Of a stretch of DNA of 64,000 nucleotides, positions 1-12,671 are shown in pieces. Location: contig JADCRB010000114.1 of the NCBI GenBank assembly GCA_021464245.1, forward strand, positions 248,001 to 312,000. Reading direction: 5' to 3'. A model generated the notes under the pieces. It was not told the origin of the DNA. It saw nothing but the letters and a program-made list of their open reading frames with translations, and did not search any database. Each line of letters opens with the position of its first letter. The stretch's first letter is position 1. This DNA comes from Carallia brachiata. Its lineage: Eukaryota; Streptophyta; Magnoliopsida; Malpighiales; Rhizophoraceae. A program made the position numbers and the translations under genes.

Positions 1-759
1 AGAAACTAAAAAAAATATTTAAAAAAATTTAAAAAAGAAAGAGTAGGAGGTGGGGGGTGGGCAACCGGTTTGCCCCTTTTTTTCGCCGAGTGAGGTATTT
101 AATGTGTGAGTTAAAATAGAACCTCCCTAACTTTCAAAGATATGTTAAATTCAAATTATAAAAATTATTCTAATGTTAAATGAAATATTGATTATTTCGT
201 GATGTTGCCGTTTATTGAGATTTTGGATTATGTGTACAGTAATTTTAATATGTTCCCCATAATTATAATGATTTGTCTATGAATGATTATTAACTTATTT
301 GTGAAGTAAAGTTTAAAAAAAAAAAAATCTCTTCCACAAATAATTCTCTTCATAAAAGAGAATTATTACCCAACAAATGATATCTTCTCTTTTACCTGTA
401 AGAGATTGTTTGTAATCACTTGTAGGGTAAGCAAAGCAAAAAGAATGAGAAAATAAAATAAAAGAGTTTAACATTATAATTAGTGTGTGTTGTGGGAAAA
501 AAGAGAAAATAAAAGAGAAAGAGAAAAGTGTTAAAAACTTGAGAATTTTGTATTGTAAGAATATGAATGTTCTTGTGTAAGTTTAAGTTTCGTAGAAACT
601 AAAATTTCAAAGTTGTAAAGGTTATCTTCACCTACCAACATAAGAGGTTTTGTGATAGTGAAAAACTCAAGGAATGATCCTTGAAAACTGTACATAGGCT
701 TTCAGTTTAGGTCGAATCAATGTAAAATTTATGTGCACACTTCTCTTCTCCAACTCCTT
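1..759. other. AT-rich intergenic DNA with LTR-like remnant
   Basis: No open reading frame worth calling. The stretch around 640-750 (a run ending in a short motif of the type seen near the 3' end of copia LTRs, with a 'tgtacataggctt' core) resembles the end of a degraded copia LTR, but I find no partner copy in the window and no clear target duplication. The rest is AT-rich with poly-A runs. Confidence 0.3.
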
Positions 760-1125
760 TTACAGAGGATCAGCTATAGAAGCACACTTGTCGTATTGAT
801 ACTCTGACAAATATGCTTTCAAATATGGTCCATGAGCAATGTAGTTCATAAATCCGTCATGTCAAGTTTTTCCAATCGATATAAAATCAAGAAAATATTT
901 GTCACTAACAGACCCAATTAAAAATATTGCAGTGAAGACCTCCTTTGCACATGTTAGCTAAGTTTTTTGAATGCACAATTTGAGGAATTTGAAAATTTTG
1001 AACCTCGGTTTTGCTATAGGAGCCAGTACACCAAAGTTGACAATTGTAGGGATCAATAATATCATTATTATTTCACTGATTAAGGCTACGACTACAAACA
1101 CTAAAAAGTTTTTGAACCTAGCCAT
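760..1125 (-). pseudogene. Prolamin-like (ECA1-type) small secreted protein fossil
   Basis: Read on the minus strand from the ATG at 1125, one frame runs about 120 codons to a TAA at 760-762, interrupted only by a TAG (958-960) and a TGA (862-864). The N-terminus is a hydrophobic signal-like segment (MARFKNFLVFVVVALIS...). The rest follows the spacing of the prolamin-like/ECA1 family (PF05617): a Cys, a TCAKEVF block, a G-x-S loop, an ISIGK block followed by HDGF, and a final KCASIADP Cys. The family's central Cys pair is replaced by Tyr-Phe and the next Cys codon is the TGA, so key cysteines are gone. These proteins are typically secreted in reproductive tissue (EC1 and relatives). The family assignment rests on the motif pattern only. 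No frameshift is needed, so decay looks to be by point mutation. Confidence 0.5.
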
Positions 1126-1426
1126 CAGTTTGTAATTGTTCCACAAGCTTTGTATTGAACTTGTGCAATAGATCTCTTGAAATGATTGTGAGTGGTAGCT
1201 AAAAAGAATTTATAAATTCTTAGTTATGGTCTAGTAAAGCCATAGTCTATCAACATTCAATTTCTTTCTTTCATTTTTGTTTTTTGATAGATTTTTTTTC
1301 TTGAAGAATGTATGTAAATATATAATTTATTAGTAATAAATGAATGAAGTATAACATATTTCGACCTTGAACAGGAATTAAAAAATTATACATTGAGACA
1401 AAAAGTATATAACAAACTAGGATGTA

Positions 1427-2395
1427 CAGATAAATTAAGTGCCAATAGACTAAGATGACTCTCTCTCTCTCTCTATCTAAAAAACTCTCTCAGCCATCAG
1501 TTCTTGCCCCCTGTTTTTTCTAGTTGTTTTTCTTCCCCCCCCCCCCCCTCGCTCAATCTCTGTCAATCCCTTTCTTTTATTTTCCCCATCAGACCACCCA
1601 TATTTGTGTTTATGGGGCTTTTTGGCTCCGTTTCAATCAGATTCGGCCACAATAAGGCCATCAAAGGCCTCCCCAGCTCTAGATCCACGCTCTCAGGCGT
1701 TCAGATTTGTCTCTTTACTGTTTTCGGCGTTAGTGCTCGTTGCTTGTACCTCCATCTCAGCCATCGTCGTCGACTTCTCCACTGTCGTGCCGTCATACCA
1801 GTTGCTGGCGTTCACGTCTCCGTCTTTGCATCTGTTGTTGGCACCACTCTAACGGCCGTCGGTGCCAGAGCCCATGGTATTGCCACATGAGAAGACGTCG
1901 CCGGCGTCACCTCGAGGGCTGCAGCTTCTGCCGACCCAACCACTGTCGCCACCCAAGCTCCTCCCACCGTTGACCACATCCCCGATTCTACCGCCGCTAG
2001 TCCCGCCGTTGACTGCTGTTGGTGTATTGTTTTTAAGATTGGGTCTGCGCTGTTTGTTGTATTTTGGGTATGTATTTTTTTTTACTGTTGTAGTGTAGCA
2101 GATTTGGAAATCATTGTCAGACGCACCTGGTCGTTTTCTGTCATAAGTCCACCGAAGTGCGATATTTGTTACCATGTGCAGTTTAGTCCGTTCAATCCAA
2201 TGGGTACCCTCGTCCGAGGGTTTTATGTAAATGAGCTTCAAGCCGATATTGTATGTGGTCTCTAGACCACGTTTGTTTAGGCCATCGCAGCTGTTTATTC
2301 CCACTTTGTACATATGGATCCGACGTTTTCATGTCGGCTTATGTACGAAATTCGTATTATTAATGCAATGCTTTTTGGTTGATTAAAAAAAAAAA
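1427..2395 (+). mobile_element. Non-LTR retroposon copy (truncated LINE-like)
   Basis: A GC-richer island of about 970 bp starts with CT-rich sequence and ends in a 13-base poly-A preceded by a 'attaatgcaatgc' type plant LINE 3' end. It is flanked by an imperfect 12-bp duplication: 'aactaggatgta' at 1415-1426 and 'aaccaggatgta' at 2396-2407. Open frames inside (for example 1504-1890) have no recognisable domain and overlap in three frames, so I do not call a protein. It may be an L1-type copy with an internal deletion or a retroposed transcript. Confidence 0.5.
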
Positions 2396-2407
2396 AACCA
2401 GGATGTA

Positions 2408-3640
2408 TAAACACTTCTAAAATGCTGCATGTTTATGTCAGACACGACATTTATTCGACACTTTTCAAGTATGTCGGACACTCCGAAACCTCTAATAAAT
2501 ATATAAAAATAAAAAAATCAAACACAAGTGTCAAGACACTTTTAATTTGCATGTCAAGCACATATAATGCACATATTTGACATTTTTAATACATGTACTT
2601 AATATTTTTAATTATATATATGCATAATTTATATATTTTTAATAAATTTATTATTTTTTTCACATAAAATTTATAATAATATTATTATTATATACATAAT
2701 ATGCTTTTAAAATTCTTAAGAAAATACAGATATTTAATAAATTTATTAAAAATATTTTAACTTGACTAATATTAATCATCTCAATAAAAAAAAATTGATA
2801 TGAGAAGAGAGACAAGATGGACGGAGGATCAACAAAGCATGGGAGAGAGAGACAAAGATAAGTGGCGTAGAGACTGAAGATAAAAAATCTCATTGTAGTT
2901 TTTAAAGGTTTTTTTTTTATTAAGAAATAATTTCAAAATTTGAAAAGAAAACGAAATCAAAAATCAGTTACCAAAAGTAATTGTTGTTTTCCGTCTGAAA
3001 TTAACTCAAAAATTTGAAAATCACAATAACATCAAAAGGAAACTATTTAGGGGCTGTTTGGTTCTCAATTTGGAATGGAAATCTAAATCAGAATGAAAAT
3101 CAAGTAAAATTAAAAACAAAATCACAAATCTTAAAACACATTTAGTTTGCTTTAGAATCAAAATCAAATTTCGTTTGTAGCTGTTTGGTTCAATTTGAAA
3201 TTAAAATCAAATTATCATTTAGTTATTTGATTTGATTGAAATAAAAAATATAATTATTTAATTTTTAAATAAAAATATGATTGAATAAAAAATATATTAA
3301 ATTAGAAAAATTCTCTCTCCTCTTTTTCTACCCTCCCTCTCTTTTTCCTTTCTAGCACATGCAGCATACACGAAGACTAATTTTTGCTTCAATAATTTTG
3401 AATTCAAAAAATAAGTAAATCAAGCGGCTTTTTTTTGTTTTTTTGGATGCAGGTTTTTTTTTCAAGGAAGTTTTTGTGAAGGTAGTTGGTATGAAATGGG
3501 AATGATTAATAAGTAATTGTTATGAATCATTCCTATAGAATTAAAAATCTCATTCTCTATTTGAAAGGATTGAAATCTATTTTATTGAAAACAAACAATT
3601 AAAATTGGAATCAAACAGTTGATTCGATTCCCATTCCCAG
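2408..3640. repeat. AT-rich spacer with possible MITE (about 3050-3610)
   Basis: 2408-3049 is AT-rich with nothing coding. From about 3050 ('ggggctgtttggttctc') to about 3610 the sequence is built of repeated 'ctgtttggtt', 'aaaatcaaat' and 'attggaatcaaacag' blocks in both orientations. This is the usual look of a degraded hAT- or Harbinger-type MITE. The ends are not sharp enough to name a target duplication. Confidence 0.3.
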
Positions 3641-4857
3641 GTTAAGTCTTCCCAAAACAAAAGCGATCCGCAATAGATTCCTAAAAATAAAATAGACCAT
3701 ATAAAGGAATAGCACAACCACGGAATCTGAATTTGACCTGTTTACAAATATGTATATTAACAAACCTTAAGGATGGACAACAATCACACTAGCTGCAGAA
3801 TACAAATATGAGCTGCTGCCAAAAGGTAAGACAACTGAAAAAATCCAAATAAGATTACTGCCTATGCAATCACAACCAGCACCACTCACAGCGAAAACCC
3901 GACAAAATGTTAGTCTGGAGTCTTATCTCCCTTTCATCATTTTTTCTAATCTCTAACGTAGAGGAATAACGGTCTATGTCAGAAGCATACTCATTTCTTA
4001 ACCTCGAATTCGGTTTTCCTGAATATACTCTTCTTTGCCAAACTTTCAGTGAACACAGGGTCATCGGCATGCAAGTTGTAAGTTTGCAATCAATCATGGA
4101 AGGGGTGAAAATAAACAGAACAGAAAAACAAAGCCTCAGCAGATCTATTTCTCACTGATTATGCGAGTGGAATATATTGTTATTGGGTGCTGCGTGTCAA
4201 CCCACCACGTGCAACATTTCTGCAAACAGAGGAGTACTTGTCATATCTTCAATGTTAACTGTGGTAAATGGAGTTCAAAAGCTGTGGTTCTGTGATGCAT
4301 GGCTAAAAAAATTTATGATTTAGATTGTCTCATTTAATTTGAGAACGGTGAAACAATGGAATCCTAAATCACAATTTCAGCCCTGATCGCAAAATGAGAA
4401 TGAATCACAGCAAACAAAACTTTGTCTCTGCAAATTGTAAATCAACAAATGCTGTCAAATAATAAAAGTATTCATTCAATCCCTCTTGTCCAAAAGGACA
4501 AAAATCAAATTATTGTTGGATTTACAGATGCCTCAATCCAGTCGGTGTACGTGGCTGTAATCTCACATCAGCTGGGATTTAGATCCTCAGTTCTCTAAAC
4601 ATGACAAAGAAATCTCCTAGACATTTTACAGAATAGACTAAAACATACACCAATTTTATTGTCAAAATCTGTGCCTAGTGAGACAAGAATAAGGGCCGAA
4701 AGAGTTCATCCTGTTGTTGCTAATCTCTTCACTAAGAAAATGCACCGACAAATGGTATTCACACTATGGGAGAACTAATGTAGTCCATAGATTGAGTTTA
4801 AAGATAAAAATAAAAAAGCTTAGTACAGGTACCTTCCAGGAAGCAGCTGAGAAGCAC
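3641..4857 (-). other. Downstream flank / probable 3' UTR of MAP70
   Basis: This lies beyond the last MAP70 exon I can read. A good splice donor lies at 4832/4833 on the minus strand (AG|GTACCT), and family members have a short last exon of about a dozen codons after this point. I could not find it with confidence: 4708-4733 has a good acceptor but does not encode the expected ending. Nothing else coding is visible. Confidence 0.35.
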
Positions 4858-7800
4858 CTACAGGCCCTTTGGAATTACCAAACCGCTTTGCCCTGTTCTC
4901 GTGTTCTTTCTCGACACGCATGGCGCAACCTCCTTCTCCATAGCAGCCACTTCTCTTCTCATCTTCTTTGCCTCAACTTCCATTGCCTTACTTAAGGTTT
5001 CTACTTTCTTTGCTAACATCTGACAGATCACCAAAATTATTAACAGATACTTAAACATTGCAACAGCAGTAAGGCCAAGACAAGAATACAAACCTCAATT
5101 GCATCATCCTTGTCTTTAAGGCTTTGATCTTTTTCATGGCCAGCTTTCCTCAAAGCTATTACCTCCTTTTGCAGTAAATCATATAGTATCCCTGGAACAC
5201 TGTCATCTGTATCTGCTGGTTGGAATTCAGTCGGCTTCTCATCCAAATTCAATTTTCCAGTATCAGGTGTCTCAATGGTCTTGGTTACATCACACGGCTG
5301 GTTGAATGAACGATTGGGACTAGCTCCATTTAAGAGAATTTTACTTCTTGTGCCTCCATCAAATGATTTTGAAGTTCCTTTAGCATGCTTGAGCACTGTA
5401 CTGGAACCAGAAGACAAAGGTCTGAACGGAGATGTTGATGTTTTCTTTGACAAAAAACCATTGGAAGTCAATTTTGAGATGTTAACTCCACCTAGGGACT
5501 GGCGTCGAGATGGCCCATTGCCTACACTTCTTCCCTCTACCACACTGCGATTATTACTTGGAGTTCCTCTCAAGCTCTCTTCAAGCACTTTGAGCCGCAA
5601 CTGATATTTCTCCTGCAAAAGCATGGATTAATTTCAGGGCCAGGAAAGAAAGCTCAGAGTATGGACTCAGCAGGCAAAAAAGAATCATTACTTTCAACTG
5701 TGCTTCAGACTTTGCAGTTCGCTCAGTAATAGTGAGCTTGTCACGAAGTTGCTGCATTTCCCCCTGTAATGGCAACACACAAATGAAGTGAGGACAGAAA
5801 AGTTCAAGTCAAAACACAGTAACTTTAGTCCAGGGAAAGGACTGGCAAAAAGAATTGATGGGAAGAAAGGAATGAAGTTTCAATATTAACCTGCAAAAAT
5901 CTCCTTTCTTCAAGCCATTGTTTTACAGGCATCACTTTGTCATTGGCATCTTTCCATTCATTAGCTACTACTGTGGCTACTCTATTTGCCGTTACCTTTG
6001 CACGAGCCAGTTCCCGGTCAAGAGTTTTCCGTTCCTCCTGCAAACACAATAACATTTTCAGGGCTACCTACAAAGCATGACTGCGGAGCAAACCAAGATC
6101 TATCTCTAATATTGTATCAGACATTACATTCATCTCCTGAACTTTCCGCTGGTAATCCCTCACAGCATTTGCAGCTGCACCACCAGCGAGAACAGCCTCT
6201 TCAAGTTCCCTGACGGTCTGGGTAAGCTTCTCAACCTCAGCAACCTTTTGCCTATGCATTTTATCCAAAATTTTGTTTTCTTCCTGGCATAAACAGGCAG
6301 CACATAAATTAATCTGTTTTGATCAGATTACAGGACAAAGACCAAGTGCTGCAGGCATCTGACAGGGCATCATGCAAGCTCATTATACCTGACAAATCTC
6401 TATCTGTTTCATTAACTCTTGATTCTTATTTTGTAGATCATCCACCATAGAGGCCTTAGCCAGGGCAGTTTGAACAGTCCTCTCAGCTTCAAGTAAAGCT
6501 GCTTCTTTTGATTTAGTCAGACGATCCAATGCTTTATTGTCATCTTGAAGTTTTGCAATCTGAAAAGTGTAACAGAAACATTAGTAAAAAGAATAACACA
6601 CACCATTAATATGTGAGACCAAAACATCATTAGAAGCTCAAGACAAAAAAAAAAAAAAAACTAACTTCTTGACGTGCAAGCTTAAGCTCTGCCTCCAGAG
6701 GTGCAAGAATGGCCTCAATCGGAGGCATATCATCATCCTTCTGAGCAGCATGAACCCTTCGAAGAGTGGCTTCAGCCGCAAACTGAGCTGCCATGGATGC
6801 CTTCTTCTCATCATTGATTTTCTTGATTTCTAAATTCTGCCCATAATTTTAATTATATAACGTGGTGTTATGCCAAAAACCAGTGAAACAAATAGAAGAC
6901 TTGACAAGGGTCCCAGGAAATACTTTGCTCTCTAGAAGAGACTCGGTTAATTTCAGTTTCTCCTCTGCCTTTGAGAGTTCTTCAGTAAGCTGCAGCATAA
7001 CAAGAAGCCACAAGAACAAAATAAGATCAATTTGAATCACACAATACTATACATAATACTCAGTTAGGTCACATGAAGCGAAATGCAACAGATAGAGCTT
7101 TTCAAATTACAGTTCAGATACTCCAAACACTGCACGACATAGTATCATGCTATCCAAACAAAGTTTCCAAAGCAATACAAGTATAAAAACATGGTGAAAT
7201 TTTAAGCCATTGAATGAAAAGTTGACATCAGACAGAGGGGTGAGTATTCAAAGTGAAAACTTGCGGAAGCAAAATTTCAAACTGCACTGAAAGCTATCCA
7301 GCAACCAATTTTAAATCCACACGAGCAAGTCACTTTACCAATCGAAAGAAAAGCACCAAACTTAGTGTCCGTGAGCATGAAAATAAATACTCCATTCCTC
7401 TTACGCAAAAATTTAAACAGCATACTATCAGCCTATCCATAAGGAAGGCCAAATGAAGAAAAAAACAAATAAGAAACCATGGATATAAGTCATGGTAAGA
7501 ACCCTCCCCACGTCCCAACCCCAAACCCCAAACAAAAAGAATTCCTCTTTCTCTTCAAACCAAGTTAAAGCTAAATTCAAAGCCACACAGACAGTTGAAA
7601 GGATCTCCACTATCCCACTGGCCCAAAACTGAACTGCAAAAGGGCATCAACACAACTCCAAAAGTAGCATAACATTCACAGCCAACATCAAGAAGAATCA
7701 TCAGTATATTAATATCAACAATGATAAATAATCAAACTTAATGTCTGAAACTTCAAAACCAAAAAAAAAAAAAAAACAAATTCACAACAAACAAAGCAAC

Positions 7801-8323
7801 TACTGTCAATAATGACCGCCTTACAAATTATCCTCATCTAATTAAACATTAATTAAATTAATCTATAAAAAAAAATTAAACCTCTTCAACAGCTTTCTCT
7901 CTTAGTCGCTCGGATAACTTCAAGGCTTTGATCTCCGCATTTGCTTCTCCCAACTCTCTTTCCTTATCTACACCCAAACAAACCAAAAAACACAAAAAAT
8001 AAAAACAAAAATTAAAAAGTAAAAAGAAAATGATAAATATCGCCATAGCAAAAACGCAACCAAATCCAGCTAGATCGAACCACATTCAGACCTCTAACTT
8101 CATTCTCGAGCCGATTAAGCTCCACCTTAACCGGATCCGAGCCGTGCAGCAACGTAATGAACTCATTGTCCGCGTCGAAGCTCGGCCGGACAGACGTCCG
8201 CCTCCTCGACGAGCTCTTCCCTCCTTCCTTGAACGATCCCGACACCGTCAGAGGCTGCGCTGCCGCCGCCGGAGCTCCATTCACTTCCCCTACCACCGTC
8301 CCCTCGCCGGAAACCTCCTCCAT
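4858..8323 (-). CDS. MAP70: Microtubule-associated protein 70 (MAP70), C-terminal frameshift
   Basis: Plant-specific coiled-coil protein that binds cortical microtubules. Ten exons with GT-AG introns: 8323-8092, 7967-7882, 6989-6924, 6836-6666, 6559-6389, 6283-6128, 6037-5891, 5763-5692, 5612-5094, 5019-4858. Start MEEVSGEG is chosen because family proteins begin this way; an in-frame ATG lies 22 codons upstream. Family blocks in order: FITLLHGSDPVKVELNRLEN, ELGEANAEIKALKLSER, MPPIEAIL, LAGGAAANAVRDYQRKVQEM, VMPVKQWLEERRFLQ, GPSRRQSLGG, KGTSKSFDGGTR, AMEVEAKKMRREVAAMEKEV. Near 4922-4928 one base is missing from GTT-GC(N)-GCC-ATG, so the frame shifts and stops at 4858 after 21 foreign residues (593 aa as read). 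The original frame continues legibly (MRVEKEHENRAKRFGNSKGP) to a donor at 4833. Otherwise intact. Arabidopsis gene order suggests MAP70-3/MAP70-2 as closest relatives. Confidence 0.93.
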
Positions 8324-8690
8324 CTCCGATCTGATCCCCCTCTCTCTCAACCTCACATCCAAATGCACCGCCAAGATCCAATCTGCCACCTCAGCTACTA
8401 CACCTCTTCAAAATCCAAAACAAAAAACCTATAGATACACCAGTACATATATAAATATATATAGTGGGAGGGAAAGGAAAATGGTTTCGGTTCTTTTTGT
8501 TTTTCTTTTGTGTTGTTTCCTCTCTCTTTCTTTCTTTCTTTGAGTTCAAGATTTGTGTGTGGATATAAAAACCAAATCTGGTAAATGTATAAAGAGAGCT
8601 AACTGTTTCTTTCTTGTTCTTGTTCTTGTTTTTTTTTTTTTTTGTTCAAATCAGTGATGACTCATTACAGTATAGCTACTTATAGAGAGA
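8324..8690 (-). promoter_or_regulatory. MAP70 5' UTR and core promoter
   Basis: Upstream of the MAP70 ATG (higher coordinates) there is a pyrimidine/purine-rich leader. A TATA-like CTATAAG lies at about 8679-8685 on the minus strand, which would place the start site near 8650 and give a leader of about 330 bases. Assigned by position and motif only. Confidence 0.4.
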
Positions 8691-9057
8691 GAAAGTTGAA
8701 GCGAACTGCGTGGCTTTTTGTGTTTAATTTGTCATCTTTTTCTCTCTCTAAAAAGGATTAGTGATTTGGTGGCGTGATTTAAATCGCTGTCTAATGTCTC
8801 TATTTAGACAGTGCGTGTAGTTTTATTGTTTTTGTTTTCTTTCTCTTTCTTGCAAATGATAAGAGAGCGGTTGTCCCCTACTAGTTTGATTGGGATTTTT
8901 GAAATATTTTAAGCGAAGAAAATACTTAGATTTAGTTCAATCAGTCATCAATCTTTTAAAATTGTGAGGAGACAGGCAGTTCTCCGAATACTCACCTAAG
9001 TAAAGAAATTATGAGAGAATTTGCTTGGAGAAGGTACTGTATATTTTACAGTATTTT
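8691..9057. other. Intergenic, nothing recognised
   Basis: AT-rich sequence upstream of MAP70. No coding frame, RNA gene or repeat could be identified. Confidence 0.4.
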
Positions 9058-9433
9058 AAATTTAGAGTTAATAAATAAATTTAACATTAATTTTAGTTAA
9101 AGTAATAAATTTAGTATTAATTTTTAAAAATAATAAATTTAGTATCAACTTTATATATGGTAATAAAGTTAGTATATTGTAAAATTTTTTGAACAGAATT
9201 TATCTGTTTCGATAATATGATATTCACTTATATAATTATCATATTATCGAAACAGACATATTTTAATAAATCTGTCATTAAAATTAACAGATTTTATTCA
9301 TATAAAATTATTACGTGTTAAATTTATTACTATATATAAAATTTCTGATAGATTTGTTATTTTTTAAAATTTATGTTAGATTTATTATTTTAATTAAAAT
9401 TAATACTAAATTTATATATTAACCCTTAAATTT
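9058..9433. mobile_element. Foldback MITE with long inverted arms
   Basis: About 376 bp that is an inverted repeat for most of its length. The left arm starting 'aaatttagagttaataaa' matches the reverse complement of the right end 'ttaacccttaaattt' and continues to match, imperfectly, for over 100 bp. The centre holds a near-perfect hairpin: 'ctgtttcgataatatgat' at about 9205 and its complement 'atcatattatcgaaacag' at about 9237. It has no coding capacity. The duplication at the insertion site is not clear. Confidence 0.65.
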
Positions 9434-11192
9434 GTAATCTATTTAACAACTATTACGTCAATTATTTTAGCGTTAAAAAAAAAAAGAGAGAGAACAATAA
9501 TTTTTTTTTAGTTTGAAGAAGAAGCATACTGCTGCTGGTACTACTGCTTTGCAGAGCAGATGGTAATTAGTGAAGTGGTGAGTGTCCTTTGGTTTTGGTT
9601 TGATTTGATTTATTTTAAGTGCTACATCTTAATCAGAGGTTGTCAATTAATGGTTTGGGCCTTCTTTTTTGTTGATAGTGGCGTTTACTACAAAGGTTTA
9701 CTGGTTTTAAGGATACAAGCAGGGGTGCGTATTGCGCACTCAGATTATAGTAGATTCGGACGACGGATGTGGGGTCAGCAGTGCGCCCGAGTTGGCGCAT
9801 TTTTAGCTGTTTTTGAGTTGGAATAATAGTTAGTGTCGTCTTGAAACAAGAATTAAAAAATTTTTTGTATGCCCGCGGTTGTCCTGCCGTCCGAACGCCA
9901 ATAATCTCCTCCTCGTAAGTGATTATTCATTAATCTAAATTAATTCATTTTAATCTTTCCAAAAGACACCTCAATACTTAATAACGTAAAATTTCATCTT
10001 CAAAGACTAGAGTTTCAATCCTAAAAGAAATTTGGAGTTTACGAAAATTAAAAAAAAAAACTCTTTTTATTACGCATTTTACGATTTAATGAATCTCTTA
10101 ATAAATAAAATCGTTTTGATATTAATTTGGTACATATTTGCGCTAAAAATAGATTACTATGTCGGCTGAAAACTTTATATTAGTTACAAGTTGCCCTTTT
10201 TCATGAGTCATAATGAAATTATAAATTTTGTACAAATCTGACAAAGTTGCGTTGATGTTCGTTTTTTCTTTAAGCTTATAAAATTTGTAGATGATGTCTG
10301 AACAAAGAAAAAAAAAAACAAAACAGTCTGTGTCAATAGAAACATTGGAGAAATTTAAGAAATTGTTATCATCCTCGTAAACGACTAGCAATTTGCATGT
10401 TAATTAGATAATCAAATTTATTTTGCATCTTAATTATTATTAAGTTTTCTTCGTTGTTATTTAGGAATAAATTTTACTTCAAGCCAATGTCCGACGGCAC
10501 CAACATAAATTGTAAGTCTTTTCCTTGCCAATGCCAAAACAAAACAAAACAATCTGTGTAAAATGAATGAAATCTCTATACTTTTCCTTAATTAAAAAAA
10601 AAAAAAAAGCCAATTTCCGAAAATAGCCCTTTTCCTTGCTTTTTATGATAAAAATAAAAAATTACTTTAAATTGAGCACTTCAGTTTTTAAATTTCAAAT
10701 CACAGTTTTCTGATTATCAATCTTTCGTTAAAGAACAACGGAAATATAAAACCTCAGCAAACGAAATGGCCTACCATTAGGAAAAACAAAGAGACTTGAG
10801 CTTTCAACATTATTATTATTGTTTTTTTTTTTTTTGTCTTTAAGAGTTAAGATTGAACTTCAATCTCATTCTAACTTCCGTCAAATGATCATTCGGACAA
10901 TTCTAAATAGTTTCAACATTATTTTTTTAAGCCATTATGTGAGTTTCGTCGTTGTCCCTTTAATGGGGTGCTCCTTAGAGCATCCTTTATTCAAACTGGA
11001 AATTGAGTAGTCTTTGTTAAGGGATAAAATAAAATATATGACATGCCCTTAAAGGGCTAAGTTTCTTTAGCCAATATTTTTCTTCTTTTTTATAAAAAAA
11101 TTTTCCTAGAAAATATTTCAGCATTTGAAAAAAAAAAAACGAAAAGAAAGAGAAAAGAGAAAGAAAACTGTTAGATGCATAAAAAAAAGTTC
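9434..11192. other. Intergenic, nothing recognised
   Basis: AT-rich spacer. The open frame at 9560-9826 has no recognisable domain and ordinary composition, and I do not call it. Poly-A/T runs at about 10050, 10310, 10590 and 10820 may be old retroposon tails. Confidence 0.35.
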
Positions 11193-11580
11193 GAGAAATT
11201 TACAAGATGTACCCTTTATTTAAGTTGCATTAACAAATTGCACCTTTATATTTTACATCTAATAAATCACACCCTATGACTAGCAGGAGTTAGTCAACCC
11301 ACACATAACTCATAAAATTTAAAAAAAATCTTTATTCCATTATATTTCTTTTCTAACATTAATTATTTTGTTTCAATGTTCATATTTTTATTTTGTATGC
11401 ATTAAAAGTATTGTAGTCTATTTATCTCATTTATAATACACTTTTGTTTTCTATAGAGACTCAAAAGACTGTTCTTTTTTACTAGAACCCAACGTTAAGG
11501 TGTGACTTGCTGCGCGTAAAAAAAGGTGTACAGTTTGTTATTACATCCTAAAAAAAGAGTATCTCACGCTAAATTTCCTG
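11193..11580. mobile_element. MITE with imperfect terminal inverted repeats
   Basis: The left end 'gagaaatttacaagatgtac' followed by 'cctttatttaagttgcat' is matched by the reverse complement of the right end (11500-11580), including 'aaaggtgtacagtttgtt' against 'aaaggtgcaatttgttaa'. The arms extend for roughly 55-60 bp with mismatches. The 390-bp element has no coding frame. Superfamily not assigned. Confidence 0.6.
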
Positions 11581-12671
11581 TAAAGTTTTTTTTTTTAACA
11601 TAACGTAGCAGGATATTGTATTAAATAGTGATATCAATATTTAACAATCATCTAAGGTTTGCAGAGGAATTACTAACCCAGTCTAAGGAATAAGTACCGA
11701 GCCTGCACTGGTTTGCCACCTAATCTGTGACCTGATTACCTAAGCACTTAATATAAGTGCACGTACAATTTTGTAAAGTTTTTGCCCAAACAAAAATGGG
11801 CGGAAGTCATTTTTTAGAATTTTGCCACAATAAGAGATTGTAGATATCGCATGCAATTATCATTGACCATACTTGACCGTCAGTGGCAACTAACGTTATT
11901 GTTAATCATGGATCAATATTCGATTACTATTATAGTGCAATAACGTTCATAACAGAAGTCACGATAATGTCCATTCATACATACAAAACAATAATGTCAC
12001 TAAAAAAAATTTAATCCTCATAAAAATGTTCTCGAAAATAATTCACTAAATTCATTTTTATGGACAAGCTTTTTTTTTTTCCTTGCAAAATAAATGGATT
12101 CTTAATATGCTAATTTCTAACAAAACCCATCTCATGTAAATGAACTCCACATTTTGAGGTGTCAGGCTTAGTTATAACAATGTATGTCTCATTATAGTGA
12201 GCGAAATTTGAATCTCTTCCCATCCTCACCTACCCCTTTTTTCATGTAACTGTAATTACTCTTTCAAATCGTGTATATATATATATATATATATTCAATG
12301 AATTCGTCATGTGGACAACTTATAGATTCTCAAAAATTCAAATATTGTAAGGGTAAAGTATATGCAACTAACAATATAATTTAAGTGACCAAGTCCCAGA
12401 TATAGCATACAATTCTGGGTTTCTATGCTGTGGCGGCAAACTTGGAAGAAGCTACTTAATCCTAGGGCTTGACTTTGAGAAACTTAGGGAGGAGGTCACT
12501 AAATTTCCGAAGAATGAAGTAAAATCTTGTTTTTTTCATAACGCTATGAACTCTAGGTGGCAAAAACAGCATCATAGTCTTTTCCCATATAACTAGAATG
12601 GAATCTATATCTTTTTCAAAGATCTAAACCACCGAAATTAGTCCAAAATTATTAGAACACTAAGAAAAGGA
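11581..12671. other. Intergenic, nothing recognised
   Basis: AT-rich spacer with a short (TA)n run near 12272-12291. No coding signal or repeat boundary was found. Confidence 0.35.

Noticed and set aside
4700..4740. Last MAP70 exon after the acceptor at about 4733
   Set aside because: The acceptor is good but the encoded residues (EEISNNRM...) do not match the family's Ser/Arg-rich ending.
8030..8543. Plus-strand frames over MAP70 exon 1 (128-134 codons)
   Set aside because: They are antisense shadows of a GC-rich exon with a clear family match on the minus strand; no plant domain is visible on the plus strand.
9560..9826. Plus-strand frame of 88 codons
   Set aside because: No recognisable domain, no supporting promoter or splice signals.
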